This document shows positions 21,470 to 31,078 of a DNA stretch of 64,000 bases, piece by piece. The stretch comes from DATLZU01 sp051293835 (GTDB taxonomy: Bacteria; Nitrospirota; Nitrospiria; Nitrospirales; Nitrospiraceae), in NCBI GenBank assembly GCA_051293835.1, contig JBPKMA010000010.1, forward strand, positions 68,252 to 132,251, written 5' to 3'. The notes beneath the pieces were generated by a model. That model saw only the letters and a program-made list of their open reading frames with translations. It was not told where the DNA came from and did not search any database. Each line of letters begins with the position of its first letter. The first letter of the stretch is position 1. Both the position numbers and the translations under genes were made by a program.

Positions 21470-22489
21470 ATGGGACAAACAACTTCTTACTGTCTGACAC
21501 CCAGGCACTCCCAACAGTCTAACATCATGCGACAGCTGGTGGGGATCAGCATTATGGGCTGGCAGGGGCTCTTTGCGAGTGGAAGCGACGCTGTCGTCAT
21601 CGTACAGGACAATTTCGAGTACGTCGTTGATCGGAACGCCTCTAATGTGGAAACTATCTTCCGCAGCCATGGCTGGACGGATGTCAAGGCCAATAACTCC
21701 TACTTTGGCCGCGGCGATGGCTATCTCTACACCATTCAACCACCCAATTGGCCATCACGCGTGTTGGTGATGGAATCGCATCCAACCTGGTCCACCAATG
21801 GGATTCTGCAGACTGATTATTGGATCAAGTACGGCGGTGAATCCCATCCAGATGGCACCATTCCCGCCAATGTCTGGATTCAGTTTTGGACCTATGCGGT
21901 CCCCGGCAGCCAGTGGCACCGCCAAAAATTTTTGTATCCCTGTTTCCGATATTATCCATGCCCTGGGGACGAGTTTCGCTGGCTCCTTGGCTTTCATAGC
22001 TCGACCCTCTTTGGCCCAACCGATGAGAGCATTTCCGCTCCACCAGGAGGCCGGTTTATCCAAACCGAATCCGCCTTCGCAAATTATTATGAAGGACGGC
22101 CATGGAATGCACGGAAACTGTTTCAAAATCTAAACCAGACCCCCATGTTGGAAGGGGTCTGGTATCAAGTGCGAATCCACATCGACACCTCCGGCCCACA
22201 AGGCGTCTATGAACTGTGGCGAAAGCAGCAAGGGGAATCCACTTGGACAAAATTAGCGGAATGGATTGGGGGGGTCACCCGAGGCTTTGATTGGGCAATC
22301 CCTGAAACTGCCCGCAATGGGAATCGCATCTTAGCCATGCCGACAACCGTGAACACGTATGACTCCACCACCTACATGGACGATTTCATCATGGCGACCT
22401 CCCTCCAAGACCTCGAAAGTGGCAGCAGTGGCACCACCGGTGACACGAGACCCCCGGCTCCTCCCCAAAACCTTCGTATCACTCCTTAA
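21470..22489 (+). CDS. Exported or surface protein of unknown function, lower GC
   Basis: A 339-residue protein with an excellent ribosome site (AAGGAGG eight bases before ATG 21470). A hydrophobic stretch near residues 20-45 (QLVGISIMGWQGLFASGSDA) may act in export. The body is rich in Trp, Tyr, Gly and Pro, with motifs such as YLYTIQPPNWPSRVLVMESH and MLEGVWYQVRIHIDTSGPQG and YMDDFIMATSL near the end. This looks like a beta-sandwich of the laminin-G/concanavalin kind, as in polysaccharide-lyase-like proteins (inference). It ends DTRPPAPPQNLRITP, exactly where an Fn3 domain normally begins, so the 3' part may have been lost. The GC content is visibly lower than in its neighbours. The AT-rich 150 bases upstream should hold its promoter. 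Confidence 0.65.
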   Translation: MGQTTSYCLTPRHSQQSNIMRQLVGISIMGWQGLFASGSDAVVIVQDNFEYVVDRNASNVETIFRSHGWTDVKANNSYFGRGDGYLYTIQPPNWPSRVLVMESHPTWSTNGILQTDYWIKYGGESHPDGTIPANVWIQFWTYAVPGSQWHRQKFLYPCFRYYPCPGDEFRWLLGFHSSTLFGPTDESISAPPGGRFIQTESAFANYYEGRPWNARKLFQNLNQTPMLEGVWYQVRIHIDTSGPQGVYELWRKQQGESTWTKLAEWIGGVTRGFDWAIPETARNGNRILAMPTTVNTYDSTTYMDDFIMATSLQDLESGSSGTTGDTRPPAPPQNLRITP

Positions 22490-22596
22490 TGGCCGATTGT
22501 CATCCTTTGAACCCCAGGCCCTCTTTCCAAAGCAAAGGGCCGGGGATGTGAGCTCCTTACTGTCAGCACACCACCTCCTTTCTCGTCACCAGTTCA

Positions 22597-22980
22597 TCAC
22601 AGAACTGAGCGATGACCAAAAAGTGCTGATGAGTCGGAGTTCTTCTCACCTCTGAGCGGCAGTTCGATCCGTACCGGTGTGCCTTCTCCTTCTTGACTTT
22701 CTAATCGAACGCTTCCACCATGAGCCTCGACAATTTTCTTCCATTGTGATAGAGCCCGATCCCCAAGCCCCCCTGGCTGGCTCGACTGAGAGGGATGGAA
22801 GAGGTGATCCAACAGCGACGCCGGTATTCCTCTCACTATGTCGCGAACAGCAACGATCACGGAGTTGTCAGTCTGAGTTAGCGCAATCTCTATTGCGCCA
22901 TGGCCATCACTCGTCTGTTTGGCATTTGATACGACATTGGTCAGCACTTGCTGAGAAAGTAAAAAAGAGAAAGTAAACAA
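22597..22980 (-). pseudogene. Histidine kinase ATPase-domain fragment (PrsK-like)
   Basis: The minus strand gives SQQVLTNVVSNAKQTSDGHG (N box), VAVRDIVRGIPASLLDHLFH, then SQPGGLGDRALSQWKKIVEA and HGGSVRLESQEGEGTPVRIE. The LF-P-Q-S/T-PGGLGIGL...KKIVEAHGG pattern is typical of the PEP-CTERM system kinase PrsK. Here GIGLY is garbled to GDRALSQ by two compensating frame changes, so the ATP lid is damaged. The fragment begins at the repeat copy at 22977; the sensor and phospho-acceptor parts are missing. Confidence 0.6.
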
Positions 22981-22998
22981 GGGTCGGGAGTCTTTTTA
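22977..22998 (+). repeat. REP-like repeat copy 5
   Basis: AACAAGGGTCGGGAGTC then TTTTT; it lies exactly at the truncated N-terminal end of the PrsK-like fragment. Confidence 0.7.
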
Positions 22999-23139
22999 TG
23001 GGAGCCAGGTCAGCGTGACCTTCATCTCCGAATCACGTTGCCACCCGTTCCAGTAGCCCTGCCTTCGACTCCACCTAACCTGCGGCGTTCTACGAACGGC
23101 AGCAGATTCTAAATAGAACAAAGGGGGCGGAAACAGAAC

Positions 23140-23158
23140 AAAGGGGTCGGACCCCTTT
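23140..23158. repeat. REP-like hairpin copy 6
   Basis: Identical to 20263-20281 (AAAGGGGTC-G-GACCCCTTT). A second GGTTCGGACCCC half-copy follows at 23162-23176. Confidence 0.8.
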
Positions 23159-23178
23159 ATTGGTTCGGACCCCTTTTT

Positions 23179-23271
23179 GGTTCTCCTCTCAACATGGCGG
23201 TCGTGGGGATCTTGTTACCCTGACACATCCTGCGTGTGTCTCCTGTGCATATCACCAGTCGCTGCCCGCAC
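23179..23271. repeat. Longer direct repeat, long copy
   Basis: Matches 20285-20344 at both ends, with about 34 added bases in the middle. The shorter copy is either a deletion derivative, or this one gained an insert. Confidence 0.7.
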
Positions 23272-23467
23272 TGGGCAATCGGGCACCGCCCGCACCTTGG
23301 AAGGCAAAAGAAGGATACGTGAGTTTGGGGAAAAGAGTTCGAAGTCGGTCGCGTACGTACAGCACAAGACCAAAGCCAAGCCGCGTGCGAGGTGCTGACT
23401 TGAAGACTCGACGAGGACCCGTGTTTTCTTCGGCAGACCCTGTATCAGGAGACGAATCGAACCGCAG

Positions 23468-23848
23468 CTAGTACAGAGAGGTGATTTGGAGCGGTTCGGC
23501 GAGGCGAAAGAGAATGGTGTGCGTGCCGGACAGTACGTCGAAGTCGACCAAAATCTGGTGCACTTTCACGCCGAGGCCTTTTTCGATCTCGGTTCGGAGC
23601 AGCGACTCTCCTGATTTGAACAACGCCGTATAGACCTGTTCCAGCAGCGCACGCCCTTCCTGCGATTGCGCCAGTCGTTCTTCTGCGGGGACTGAGGCGC
23701 TGCGGGTCAATGCTACCTCGATGATATGGTCGCTGATGTGGACCTGCACGCGGGTGTAGGTGGACTTCATGAACTCGGTCTGAAAGTTCAATACCGCCAA
23801 CATGACCGTATACTCGATCTCGGCTTTCGTTCTGGCTGCACACTTCAT
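23468..23848 (-). CDS. DUF2294-family protein
   Basis: A 126-residue protein from ATG 23848, with AGGAG nine bases ahead; a longer in-frame start at 23956 is less likely. The family pattern is clear: an N-terminal KAEIEYTVMLAVLNFQTEFM helix, then VQVHISDHIIEVALTRSASV and PAEERLAQSQEGRALLEQVY. It closes with EIEKGLGVKVHQILVDFDVL and HTILFRLAEPL. DUF2294 proteins are small and of unknown biochemical role. The 390 bases upstream (23849-24234) hold only a CT-rich/G-rich stretch and no gene. Confidence 0.75.
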   Translation of the reverse strand: MKCAARTKAEIEYTVMLAVLNFQTEFMKSTYTRVQVHISDHIIEVALTRSASVPAEERLAQSQEGRALLEQVYTALFKSGESLLRTEIEKGLGVKVHQILVDFDVLSGTHTILFRLAEPLQITSLY

Positions 23849-24234
23849 CGTCGGCGACTCCTGAACTTTATGGGCGTGGTTTCTGTGCGCTGTCCGTTTC
23901 TCCTCCAGCGTCGTCCGAAACCGGTCGCGAATAAAGTCGTCCAGTGACCGGGGCACTGTGACATCCGACGCCCCGCGATCGAAGGCGGTGGAGGCAACAT
24001 CCGTCTCTTCCGCGTGTAGGCTTCTGGGACCGAAAGCGCCGATCTGTTCTTGGGCGATTCTGGGGGGCTTATTGCGGAGTCTCCTCCTCGTTTTTTCTTC
24101 CCTCCGACGGAGAAGAAGAGACGTTGGCGTCTTATGATGTTTGGAGAACTCCCCCCCTCCCTCCCCCTCCCAGCAGCAGGGAGAGGGAAAGATGGTTGGG
24201 AGGAGGCTACTGGCTATTCGCTGTCGGCTGCTAT

Positions 24235-24591
24235 TTAGTACGCCTTGCTATAGCCAGGCTCGCCATCGTAGTTCCAAAGTTTCTGTGCGGCGGACCACCA
24301 CCAGCCTCGCTTGGTCAGCGCGTCGAGAAACGCGTTCACGTCTGCATCCTGCAGGTCCTGTGTCGCCATGAACCGGCAACGGTACCAATTCACCATTAGA
24401 AGGTCTGGGCTGACGAACCCCGGCCAAACTTTCGTCCCGCGGTTAGAGATAAATTCACACTTGAAGGGTCCATATTCGCCGTCGGCGAACTTCGGAATGC
24501 CCTTGTCAGTAATGATGTAGACGTCCACCCCGACCAATTTGATGTCCTTCTTCTTTTTCGTTGCGATCGCTTCCTGCGTAAATGTCGGCAT
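24235..24591 (-). CDS. Small protein paired with isocitrate dehydrogenase, probable detached C-terminal domain
   Basis: A 118-residue protein with a strong site (GAGGAGGACACG) before ATG 24591. It starts 13 bases after the isocitrate dehydrogenase gene, so the two are surely cotranscribed. The sequence (IKLVGVDVYIITDKGIPKFA, GPFKCEFISNRGTKVWPG and DVNAFLDALTKRGWWWSAAQ) resembles the extra C-terminal domain found in some NADP-type isocitrate dehydrogenases such as the Thermus enzyme. I infer that it is a separately encoded subunit or accessory domain of the neighbouring enzyme. That link rests on position and recalled similarity. Confidence 0.6.
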   Translation of the reverse strand: MPTFTQEAIATKKKKDIKLVGVDVYIITDKGIPKFADGEYGPFKCEFISNRGTKVWPGFVSPDLLMVNWYRCRFMATQDLQDADVNAFLDALTKRGWWWSAAQKLWNYDGEPGYSKAY

Positions 24592-24604
24592 CGTGTCCTC
24601 CTCA

Positions 24605-25618
24605 CTACCACGCCATGCGCATCTTGTCGATGATGGCCTGTGCGTATTCGTCTGTTTTGGCAGTTCCACCCACGTCGTAGGTGACCGTTTTCGCCTCTTC
24701 CAGCACCTGGAACATGGCCCGCTCGATCCGATCCGCCGCGTCTTTTTCGTTCAGCCAGCGGAGCATCATCACGCCGGACAGGAGCACGGCCGACGGGTTG
24801 ACCTTCTTCATCCCAGCGTACTTTGGCGCCGATCCGTGGACGGCCTCGAAAATCGCGCAGTTGTCACCGACATTCGCGCCGGGCGCGAAACCTAAGCCGC
24901 CCATCAAGCCAGCGCACAGATCGGTCAGGATGTCGCCGTACAAGTTGGGCAGCACCAAGCAGTCGAATTGGCCGGGATTGCGGACCAACTGCATCGCACA
25001 GTTGTCGACGATGATGTCTCCCGTCTCGAGGTCAGGGTACTTTTTCGCTGCGGCGCGGAAGGCTTCAAGAAACAGGCCGTCCGTCATTTTCATGATGTTG
25101 GCCTTGTGCACGCAGAACACCTTCTTCCGACCGTTGTCCCGCGCCCACTTCAAGGCGAAGTCCGCGATGCGATAGGATCCCGGCCAGGTAATCACCTTGA
25201 GACATTGGGCTACCTCGTCGGATACCATGTGTTCGATGGCGGCATAGGAATCCTCGGTGTTCTCCCGGAAATTGATGATGTCCAGTTTGTCCCAGGGGCG
25301 CTTCAGCCCGGGAATCAACCGCACCGGACGCACGTTTGCATACAGATCGAAGACCTTGCGTAACGTCACGTTGGCGCTCTTGTGGCCGGTCCCGATTGGC
25401 GTCGTTGTCGGGCCTTTCAGCGCCACCTTGTTTTTGGCGATGCTTTGGACTGTCTTGTCTGGCAACAACGTACCGTACTTTTCCAAACAGTCGAGGCCGA
25501 TCTCCTCGTACTCCCATTGAATATCGACGCCGCTAGCGTCGATGACCATGCGCACCGCCTCGCAAATCTCCGGGCCGGTGCCTTCGCCCGGAATCATCGT
25601 GACGACATGTTTCGCCAT
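24605..25618 (-). CDS. Isocitrate dehydrogenase (isocitrate/isopropylmalate dehydrogenase family)
   Basis: A 337-residue member of the beta-decarboxylating dehydrogenase family. It carries IPGEGTGPEICEAVR, the substrate-loop KGPTTTPIGTGHKSANVTLR, INFRENTEDSYAAIE, the HKANIMKMTDGLFLEAF segment with its catalytic lysine, and NLYGDILTDLCAGLMGGLGF. The S..N..LR loop and short length fit the NAD-type isocitrate enzyme rather than isopropylmalate or tartrate dehydrogenase. It interconverts isocitrate and 2-oxoglutarate with CO2, a reaction usable in either direction of the TCA cycle. The small protein downstream probably belongs to the same enzyme. Confidence 0.85.
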   Translation of the reverse strand: MAKHVVTMIPGEGTGPEICEAVRMVIDASGVDIQWEYEEIGLDCLEKYGTLLPDKTVQSIAKNKVALKGPTTTPIGTGHKSANVTLRKVFDLYANVRPVRLIPGLKRPWDKLDIINFRENTEDSYAAIEHMVSDEVAQCLKVITWPGSYRIADFALKWARDNGRKKVFCVHKANIMKMTDGLFLEAFRAAAKKYPDLETGDIIVDNCAMQLVRNPGQFDCLVLPNLYGDILTDLCAGLMGGLGFAPGANVGDNCAIFEAVHGSAPKYAGMKKVNPSAVLLSGVMMLRWLNEKDAADRIERAMFQVLEEAKTVTYDVGGTAKTDEYAQAIIDKMRMAW

Positions 25619-25949
25619 CCTGAACCTCCCTTAAGCAGCAAAAGCGATCGGACCATCCGCTCCCCTTTGGCAGGCTGACCGTGTGCAAATGCGATTCCAC
25701 GGGCCTGCGCAAGCTTAAAATAGGGAGAGGTCTGAGGAAGACCGCGGACTTCGCGGTTTCGAAAAGATCAGAAGGGGCACGAAGCTCCATCATTAGCATC
25801 CCTTGGCGTGCGGAAACACACGCGCAGGGCGTGTGCGCCGTGCGCGCGTGATCGCGATCCTTATCCTTATGTTGACTCGCGGCCGACCCGGCTGGCGGCA
25901 TTCGCTTTGGCGAGGTGCCAACAATAGCCGGCACGCTGGGTAGAACCCG
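25619..25949. other. 331 bases upstream of the isocitrate dehydrogenase, no gene seen
   Basis: This should hold the promoter of the isocitrate dehydrogenase pair. It includes the degenerate end of the folC relic and short CGCG-rich palindromic stretches near 25820-25850. No open frame with features. Confidence 0.45.
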
Positions 25950-27110
25950 CTACAACGACTTGGCCTTGAGAACCGGCTGCGACGACGGCTCGGGAAAAGG
26001 CAACATCGGGGTCTTCCAGAACCTCGGCAGCGGCAGAGGTCCGCGATCGCCATAGTTCTGCGAGAATCTGGAATCATCTTCTCGTACTCTTTCTTGGGAT
26101 CGATCGAGATGACCTGCACGCTTCGGCGACCTTCGAAGGTGCTTCGAAGCACCGAAGCCAGACTGGCTGCGGCTGACGCATTGTGCGCGCCGTCCAACAA
26201 CACCGCCGGAGTGCCAGGCATCACCTCGCAACAGGTGCTGAGTTCGATTTGTTCGAACACTGTGCGAAGAGCCGCTTCATCGAGGTCTGGCACCAATCCG
26301 CGGCGCCGCAGCGTGTCATAGGCGGCCAGCGCATGAGCGGCGTTCGTGGCCATGAAGGCGGCCGGAGAATTCATCTCCGGCGTCACGCCAGACCCGCTGA
26401 CCGACCCTGAACGAGGCATGGGCTTTAAGGCCCAGGCGGGTAAAATCCACGACCTCATATTTTGAGGCCGATCAACAGAATGGGAGCTTTGATGTCTGCG
26501 GCGCGCGTCATGACGACACCGCGCGGCCCATCGGGCATCGTTCCGCACACGACCGGTGTGAACGGCTTAATGATCCCGGCTTTCTCGACGGCGATCTGCT
26601 CCAGGGTGTCACCGAGCACATCTATGTGATCGTAATCCGCGTTCGTAATGACCGAGACTTCCGGCGCGATCACATTGGTCGCGTCCTGCCGGCCGCCAAT
26701 ACCGACTTCGATGATGGCATAGTCCACCTTGGCCAGACGAAAGGCAAAGAACGCCGCAGCGGTGAGAAACTCGAACGGGCTGAGTTTAACCCCTCCCAAT
26801 TCATGAAAGGTTTGACATGATTGCAAGTGTCAATGAACTCCTGCTCGCTGATTGGTCGGCCGTTGGACGAAAATGCGCTCACGATACGTGCCAAATACGG
26901 GCTGCTGTAGAGACCGACGGTCATCACGCTTCTTTGAAGCAGCGCCGCGATCATGCGGCAGACCGTCGTCTTGCCGTTGGTCCCGGTCACGTGCACGGAC
27001 CGATATTTCCGGTCCGGTCGGCCGAGATCGTGAAGGCATCGCGATATCGCACCGAAACTCACCGTGCCATCCGACGGCCTGCCGTTCAGAAGGCAGGCGG
27101 TTTCGATCAT
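25950..27110 (-). pseudogene. folC: Folylpolyglutamate synthase relic
   Basis: Pieces of one Mur-ligase-type protein in three frames. 27110 onward gives YRSVHVTGTNGKTTVCRMIA (ATP-binding loop) and LYSSPYLARIVSAFSSNGRP. After a shift near 26810 comes LSPFEFLTAAAFFAFRLAKV, IIEVGIGGRQDATNVIAPEV and SVITNADYDHIDVLGDTLEQ, as in FolC. That frame stops at about 26455, and the C-terminal part continues in another frame (NAAHALAAYDTLRRRGLVPD, AVLLDGAHNASAAASLASVL). FolC adds glutamates to folates. At least two breaks make it nonfunctional as read, so another functional copy would be expected elsewhere. Confidence 0.75.
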
Positions 27111-27180
27111 ACGGAGGAGATCTGTGATCTACTCATAGGATGAAGAGGGGAGGGCCGGATACATGGGAACCCCCTCGGTG

Positions 27181-29730
27181 TTACAACGAAACATACGACT
27201 CCCTTTCCGCCCCCTCATGAATGAAGGGCGCGGCGACGGGCTCGTCGCCCGGTTGTGCGATCATTGCTTCGGAAATAACCGTCCATCCGGCTGCCGGATC
27301 GTAGCGATAGAACCGGCCTTCAGTCGGCTCAAGCGCGACCAGTCTGAGCCATCCGTGGGCGAACAGCGTCTTCAGAAACAGTTGGCGATCGAGGATCGTC
27401 ATGATCCGTCCGAGTGGGGCTTCAATGAGCGCGGTGAGACGCATCGGTTCATGATCAGGATGCGCGCCGTTCATTACAGACTGTACCGGCAGCCCCATAC
27501 GGAGGTCGCTTTGGTTTCCCGTCATGACCCCGATGCGACCGGTGACATTGTGATAGACCTTGCTGCCGCTGCCGTACACCCCAGGGTCCACCGTCGAGAA
27601 GTAATACTCCAGGTTGATCCATTGGGCGACGATCAACGGTGCCGTCATGATGATTTCCAGTAGCTTGCCGTCTTGGTCCAAGGTGTGATCGTACGAATGC
27701 GGGAACGCTCGCCCTTCCAAGTTGATTTCCTGGGGCAATCGGTGTTGACCGATGATCAACACGCTGTTTCTAGCCAGTCCCCATTCCTGGCGCACTTCGG
27801 CCCAATCGAGGCTGCACCGTTCCACCGCCCGTACACAGCCCTGGGGAGCATTGGAAGGCGGAGACATGGACAATCTCATCCATCGTTCCGTCGCTGCCGC
27901 GGTGCTGGCCTCCTGCACATCTTGCAAGAGCTGCGCGAGATCTTTCTGGTGAATCGACGGCACATCTTCCAGATCCACGATCCGGACCCGATCCGTCGTG
28001 GTGTCGTGAAGCGCAGCGAGGAAATGGGTGTCCGCTGGGATCATAAGCCCCCGTTGAGCCAACACCTCACGGACCTGCGGCCGGTTGGCGATCATGGCGA
28101 ACGTCCGCGCGTTCGGCAGACCGGAGCTGCCTCCACAGGCTCCGCAGTCCAGAGCCGACTCATACGGATTATTCTGCGAGGTGCTGCTATGGCCGCAGAG
28201 CACCACGAGGCGGGCGAACGGCCCGAGGCCCATGAGCCGCAACGAGGTCTCCGCATAGTACGCCTGTTCGGTGAGCGTGAATCCGGTCTGCGTGATCCGA
28301 TCAAACCGAGCGTGCGCGGCGCGCGGCGTCAAACGGCACTCCCGGCGCAGTTCCTCCATCACGGCCCTTTCGCGAGCCGGGTTTATCGCCAGGAGGTGGG
28401 CGGGCGCTCCCGGCACGATCGCGGTCTTCGGATCGGTCTCCATCGTCAGTTCATAGGCCTCGAGCCATTGCAAAGCGTGCAGTCGGGGAGGAAATGCTAG
28501 GAGCCAATCAAGGAGCGTCGAAAGCTCACTCGGTGAAGTCATCGCGATCAAGTCAGTTTTCATCCCCTGAGTCTCCGCCAGACGGGCGATCAGACGAGCC
28601 TGTTCCGCGATGAGCTCTTCGCGGCGAAGGCGACGGTATGTGTCGATCCCGCGTCGGCCCATTTCTTCCCATGTTCGCGGGTCCGTGCGCCGCCACTGCC
28701 GCCGGAAACGGGTGGCCTCCAGCCGGGCTTCGTGCGGCAGGCGACCTGTGATAGAAACGCTTTCCTGAACCACACCGCATGGGGAAATCGCCTCCCATAA
28801 TCCCGGATGGAATCGACATCCCCTGAACACGCCAACGCCGTTCGGCAGGCAACCGTCACCAGTTCCCGCTCATAAAAAAGGTGCACCGCGAGATACATGA
28901 TCAGGTCGATCCGATAAAAATCCTGCCAGGGATATGCAGTTTGTTCGGCCCGCCATTTGATCAGCCCGGCCTATCCTGGCAAAGCGGCGAGATGCAACGC
29001 CAGGTACTCTTGCCACGCCGGTTTGGGTACTCCGAGCTTCATCAAGCGAGTGAAGCAGTGCGTTCTCCGGAGAGTCTGGCAGGCTGCTCAGCTTCTCCGT
29101 CGCCCGTTTGATTCCTATCCAGGCCAATCCGACATCGTATCGGGCCGCTGCTTTCCACGCGCGGAAAAATGTCTGTGCCCGGTGAGGCATCGGCCACGCC
29201 GCTTCTCCTTCGTCGCAGAAAGCCGCGCCCCACTTGGCTTTCAAACTGGTTGAGGTCTTTGACCGGATCCGGCACATGTTGCGCCATGACCTTGTGCGTC
29301 CACCGAATCACGCGGTCGATATCATGTTGAGACTGTTCACAACGGCTCTCGCCACTTGATGACAATTCGTCAAACGGCCGAACATGCAAGCCATGGATCA
29401 GTGCTGTCCGAAGCACATCCAGATGGGACAGCCGGCATCCCCAAACTGGATATGTTTGTCGGAGGCCAGTGGCTGCAATACTTCGTCGACGTCGAGGGAA
29501 CGGATACAGCCGCGTAAAAATTCTTCCCGGTACAGATTCAGAGACAGATACCCCCGTCCGCCGAATAATTGTTCGCCACGCCGGACGGCTTCTTCAAATT
29601 TCAGGTGTTCCAACCCCTGCAGCGGATTTCGCGAGATGAAGGTGCGCATCGGCCAAAGCTTGGCGACGATTTCTCCTGCGAGATTCACATAGGAGCGCAG
29701 CTCCATTCGCTGAGCATCCGTATAAGCCAT
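27181..29730 (-). pseudogene. Second dabA (DUF2309) copy, frameshifted and internally deleted
   Basis: Homologous to the intact dabA at 38939-42244. The N-terminal part starts at MAYTDAQRMELRSYVNLAGE (29730) and breaks near 29400; two further pieces follow in other frames (VHLFYERELV near 28890). The C-terminal 549 codons (28830-27181) are open and keep LVVLCGHSSTSQNNPYESAL and DCGACGG, hence the His and Cys zinc ligands. Near 28440 the sequence jumps from WLLAFPPRLHALQWLEAYEL straight to METDPKTAIVPG. This skips some 250 residues that in the intact copy include the CIDVRSE ligands. The product cannot form the carbonic-anhydrase-like centre. No dabB partner is present beside it. Confidence 0.85.
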
Positions 29731-30079
29731 GCTGTCCAATGCCTTCGTCACTTGCACAGTCTCCTGTTTGCGTCGACAAGGGTAGCGAGAACAAGACTGA
29801 ATCCTTCTTTGCATCGTGGTTCGTGCGGAACTCTCGGAAGGTGAACGAAAAACGCGGACGTTTCGTCCCGCTCACGGTCGTCGAAAGAAATTTGCGCGTG
29901 CCGCACGTCGTACAGTGATACACGTGACGTGCGGCGCTGCACGTGACAAGGAAGTCAACGGGGTAGGGGAATCGTCGAAGAAGGGACTCTGATTTCAGCT
30001 ATCGTGCAAACCGCGACGTAGACTCAAGCGGTGGGATGGGTTTCCTCGCCATGAGGATATCTTCGTTCACCCTTCTCGA
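29731..30079. other. 349 bases between the dabA relic and tsaC, no gene seen
   Basis: No convincing frame on either strand. The GTCACGTG-rich segment around 29920-29946 contains repeated CACGTGACGTGCGGC and GCGCTGCACGTGAC elements. They form loose inverted repeats that could be an operator or hairpin. Confidence 0.4.
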
Positions 30080-31078
30080 TCATAAGGAACTCTCTTCGGA
30101 TTGAATCGTTGCAGCACAGCGGCGGAGTCGATCCATGATAGCCAAGCCGAGCCCCTGTTCCGCACAAGGCTCTGCATACAAACGATCAAGCCCCAGTGCG
30201 TCCAACTTGCGTAACGCGGCAAAGAGGTTTCGTGCCACTTCGGAAAGGTGGCCAGAAGAAGACAGCACTTCCACGAACGCGTAGCCATTCCGGCTCACCG
30301 GATCGGACATCGCCAGCAGCCCGGCTCGCTCACCGGTTCTAAGCGGGCGCGCGCCTCGCGCGGGCAAGAGGGTGAGCGGCGTGCGTGTCGCGTAGTGGCG
30401 AGCGAGCCGGCCCGGCGCCGGCGGACGCAGATCGCTTCCGCCGCGGCACATGAGGGAGCCGACAATGGCCTCAATGTCCGAGAGCGGCAGAGCACCCGGT
30501 CGGAGGAGCTCCGGCTGATCACCCGCCATCGATACGATGGTGGATTCCAACCCGATCGGACACGGGCCACCGTCCAGAATCAGATCAACCCGATCGCCCA
30601 ACGCCTGCCGCACATGCTCGGCGGTGGTCGGGCTGACATAACTGAAAGGATTGGCGCTCGGTGCGGCGATCGGCACGCCCGCTTCCCTGATCAGCGCCTG
30701 CGCGACCGGATGGGCTGGCATCCGAATTGCGACGGTGGGAAGCCCTGCTGTCACGAGATCGGGGACGTTCTCACGCTTCCGCAGGACCAAGGTCAGCGGC
30801 CCAGGCCAGAATGCATCCATCAGCCGGTGCTCGCCGGGGTTGATCGCATGGACCAGGCGATCGAGAGACGACAATGTCCCAATATGCACGATGAGGGGAT
30901 CGAACGACGGACGCTGCTTGACCTCAAACACCCGAGCTACTGCCTCGGGATTCAGCGCGTCACAGCCGAGTCCATACACCGTTTCGGTCGGAAAGGCCAC
31001 AAGGCCGCCACTCCGGATCACTTCCGCTGCCAGCCGAACGGCCGCCGGATCAGAAGCAGGGAGCATTTCGGCGCGCAT
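30080..31078 (-). CDS. Threonylcarbamoyl-AMP synthase, Sua5 type
   Basis: Makes threonylcarbamoyl-AMP from threonine, bicarbonate and ATP for the t6A37 modification of tRNA. The YrdC-like domain (residues about 10-200) shows RSGGLVAFPTETVYGLGCDA, KQRPSFDPLIVHI, FWPGPLTLVL, PTVAIRMPAHPVAQALI and GVPIAAPSANPFSYVSPTTA. The Sua5 domain follows with LLRPGALPLSDIE, a linker LRPPAPGRLARHYATRTPLT, and RLYAEPCAEQGLGLAIMDRL near the end. The start is uncertain: ATG 31078 was chosen because family members begin close to it. A GTG at 31093 and an ATG at 31189 are also in frame. Confidence 0.9.
   Translation of the reverse strand: MRAEMLPASDPAAVRLAAEVIRSGGLVAFPTETVYGLGCDALNPEAVARVFEVKQRPSFDPLIVHIGTLSSLDRLVHAINPGEHRLMDAFWPGPLTLVLRKRENVPDLVTAGLPTVAIRMPAHPVAQALIREAGVPIAAPSANPFSYVSPTTAEHVRQALGDRVDLILDGGPCPIGLESTIVSMAGDQPELLRPGALPLSDIEAIVGSLMCRGGSDLRPPAPGRLARHYATRTPLTLLPARGARPLRTGERAGLLAMSDPVSRNGYAFVEVLSSSGHLSEVARNLFAALRKLDALGLDRLYAEPCAEQGLGLAIMDRLRRCAATIQSEESSL

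Larger units (their letters stand above)
22999..23467. other. Noncoding stretch carrying repeat copies
   Basis: About 470 bases without a supported gene. It contains the perfect hairpin at 23140, a near-copy at 23119-23130, and the long direct repeat at 23179. A short plus-strand frame at 23285-23400 (EGKRRIREFGEKSSKS) could be the tail of a lost gene, but I do not recognise it. Confidence 0.5.

Noticed and set aside
19951..23467. CRISPR array suggested by repeated short motifs
   Set aside because: Copies are unevenly spaced, occur in both orientations and have no uniform spacers; they fit REP-like repeats.
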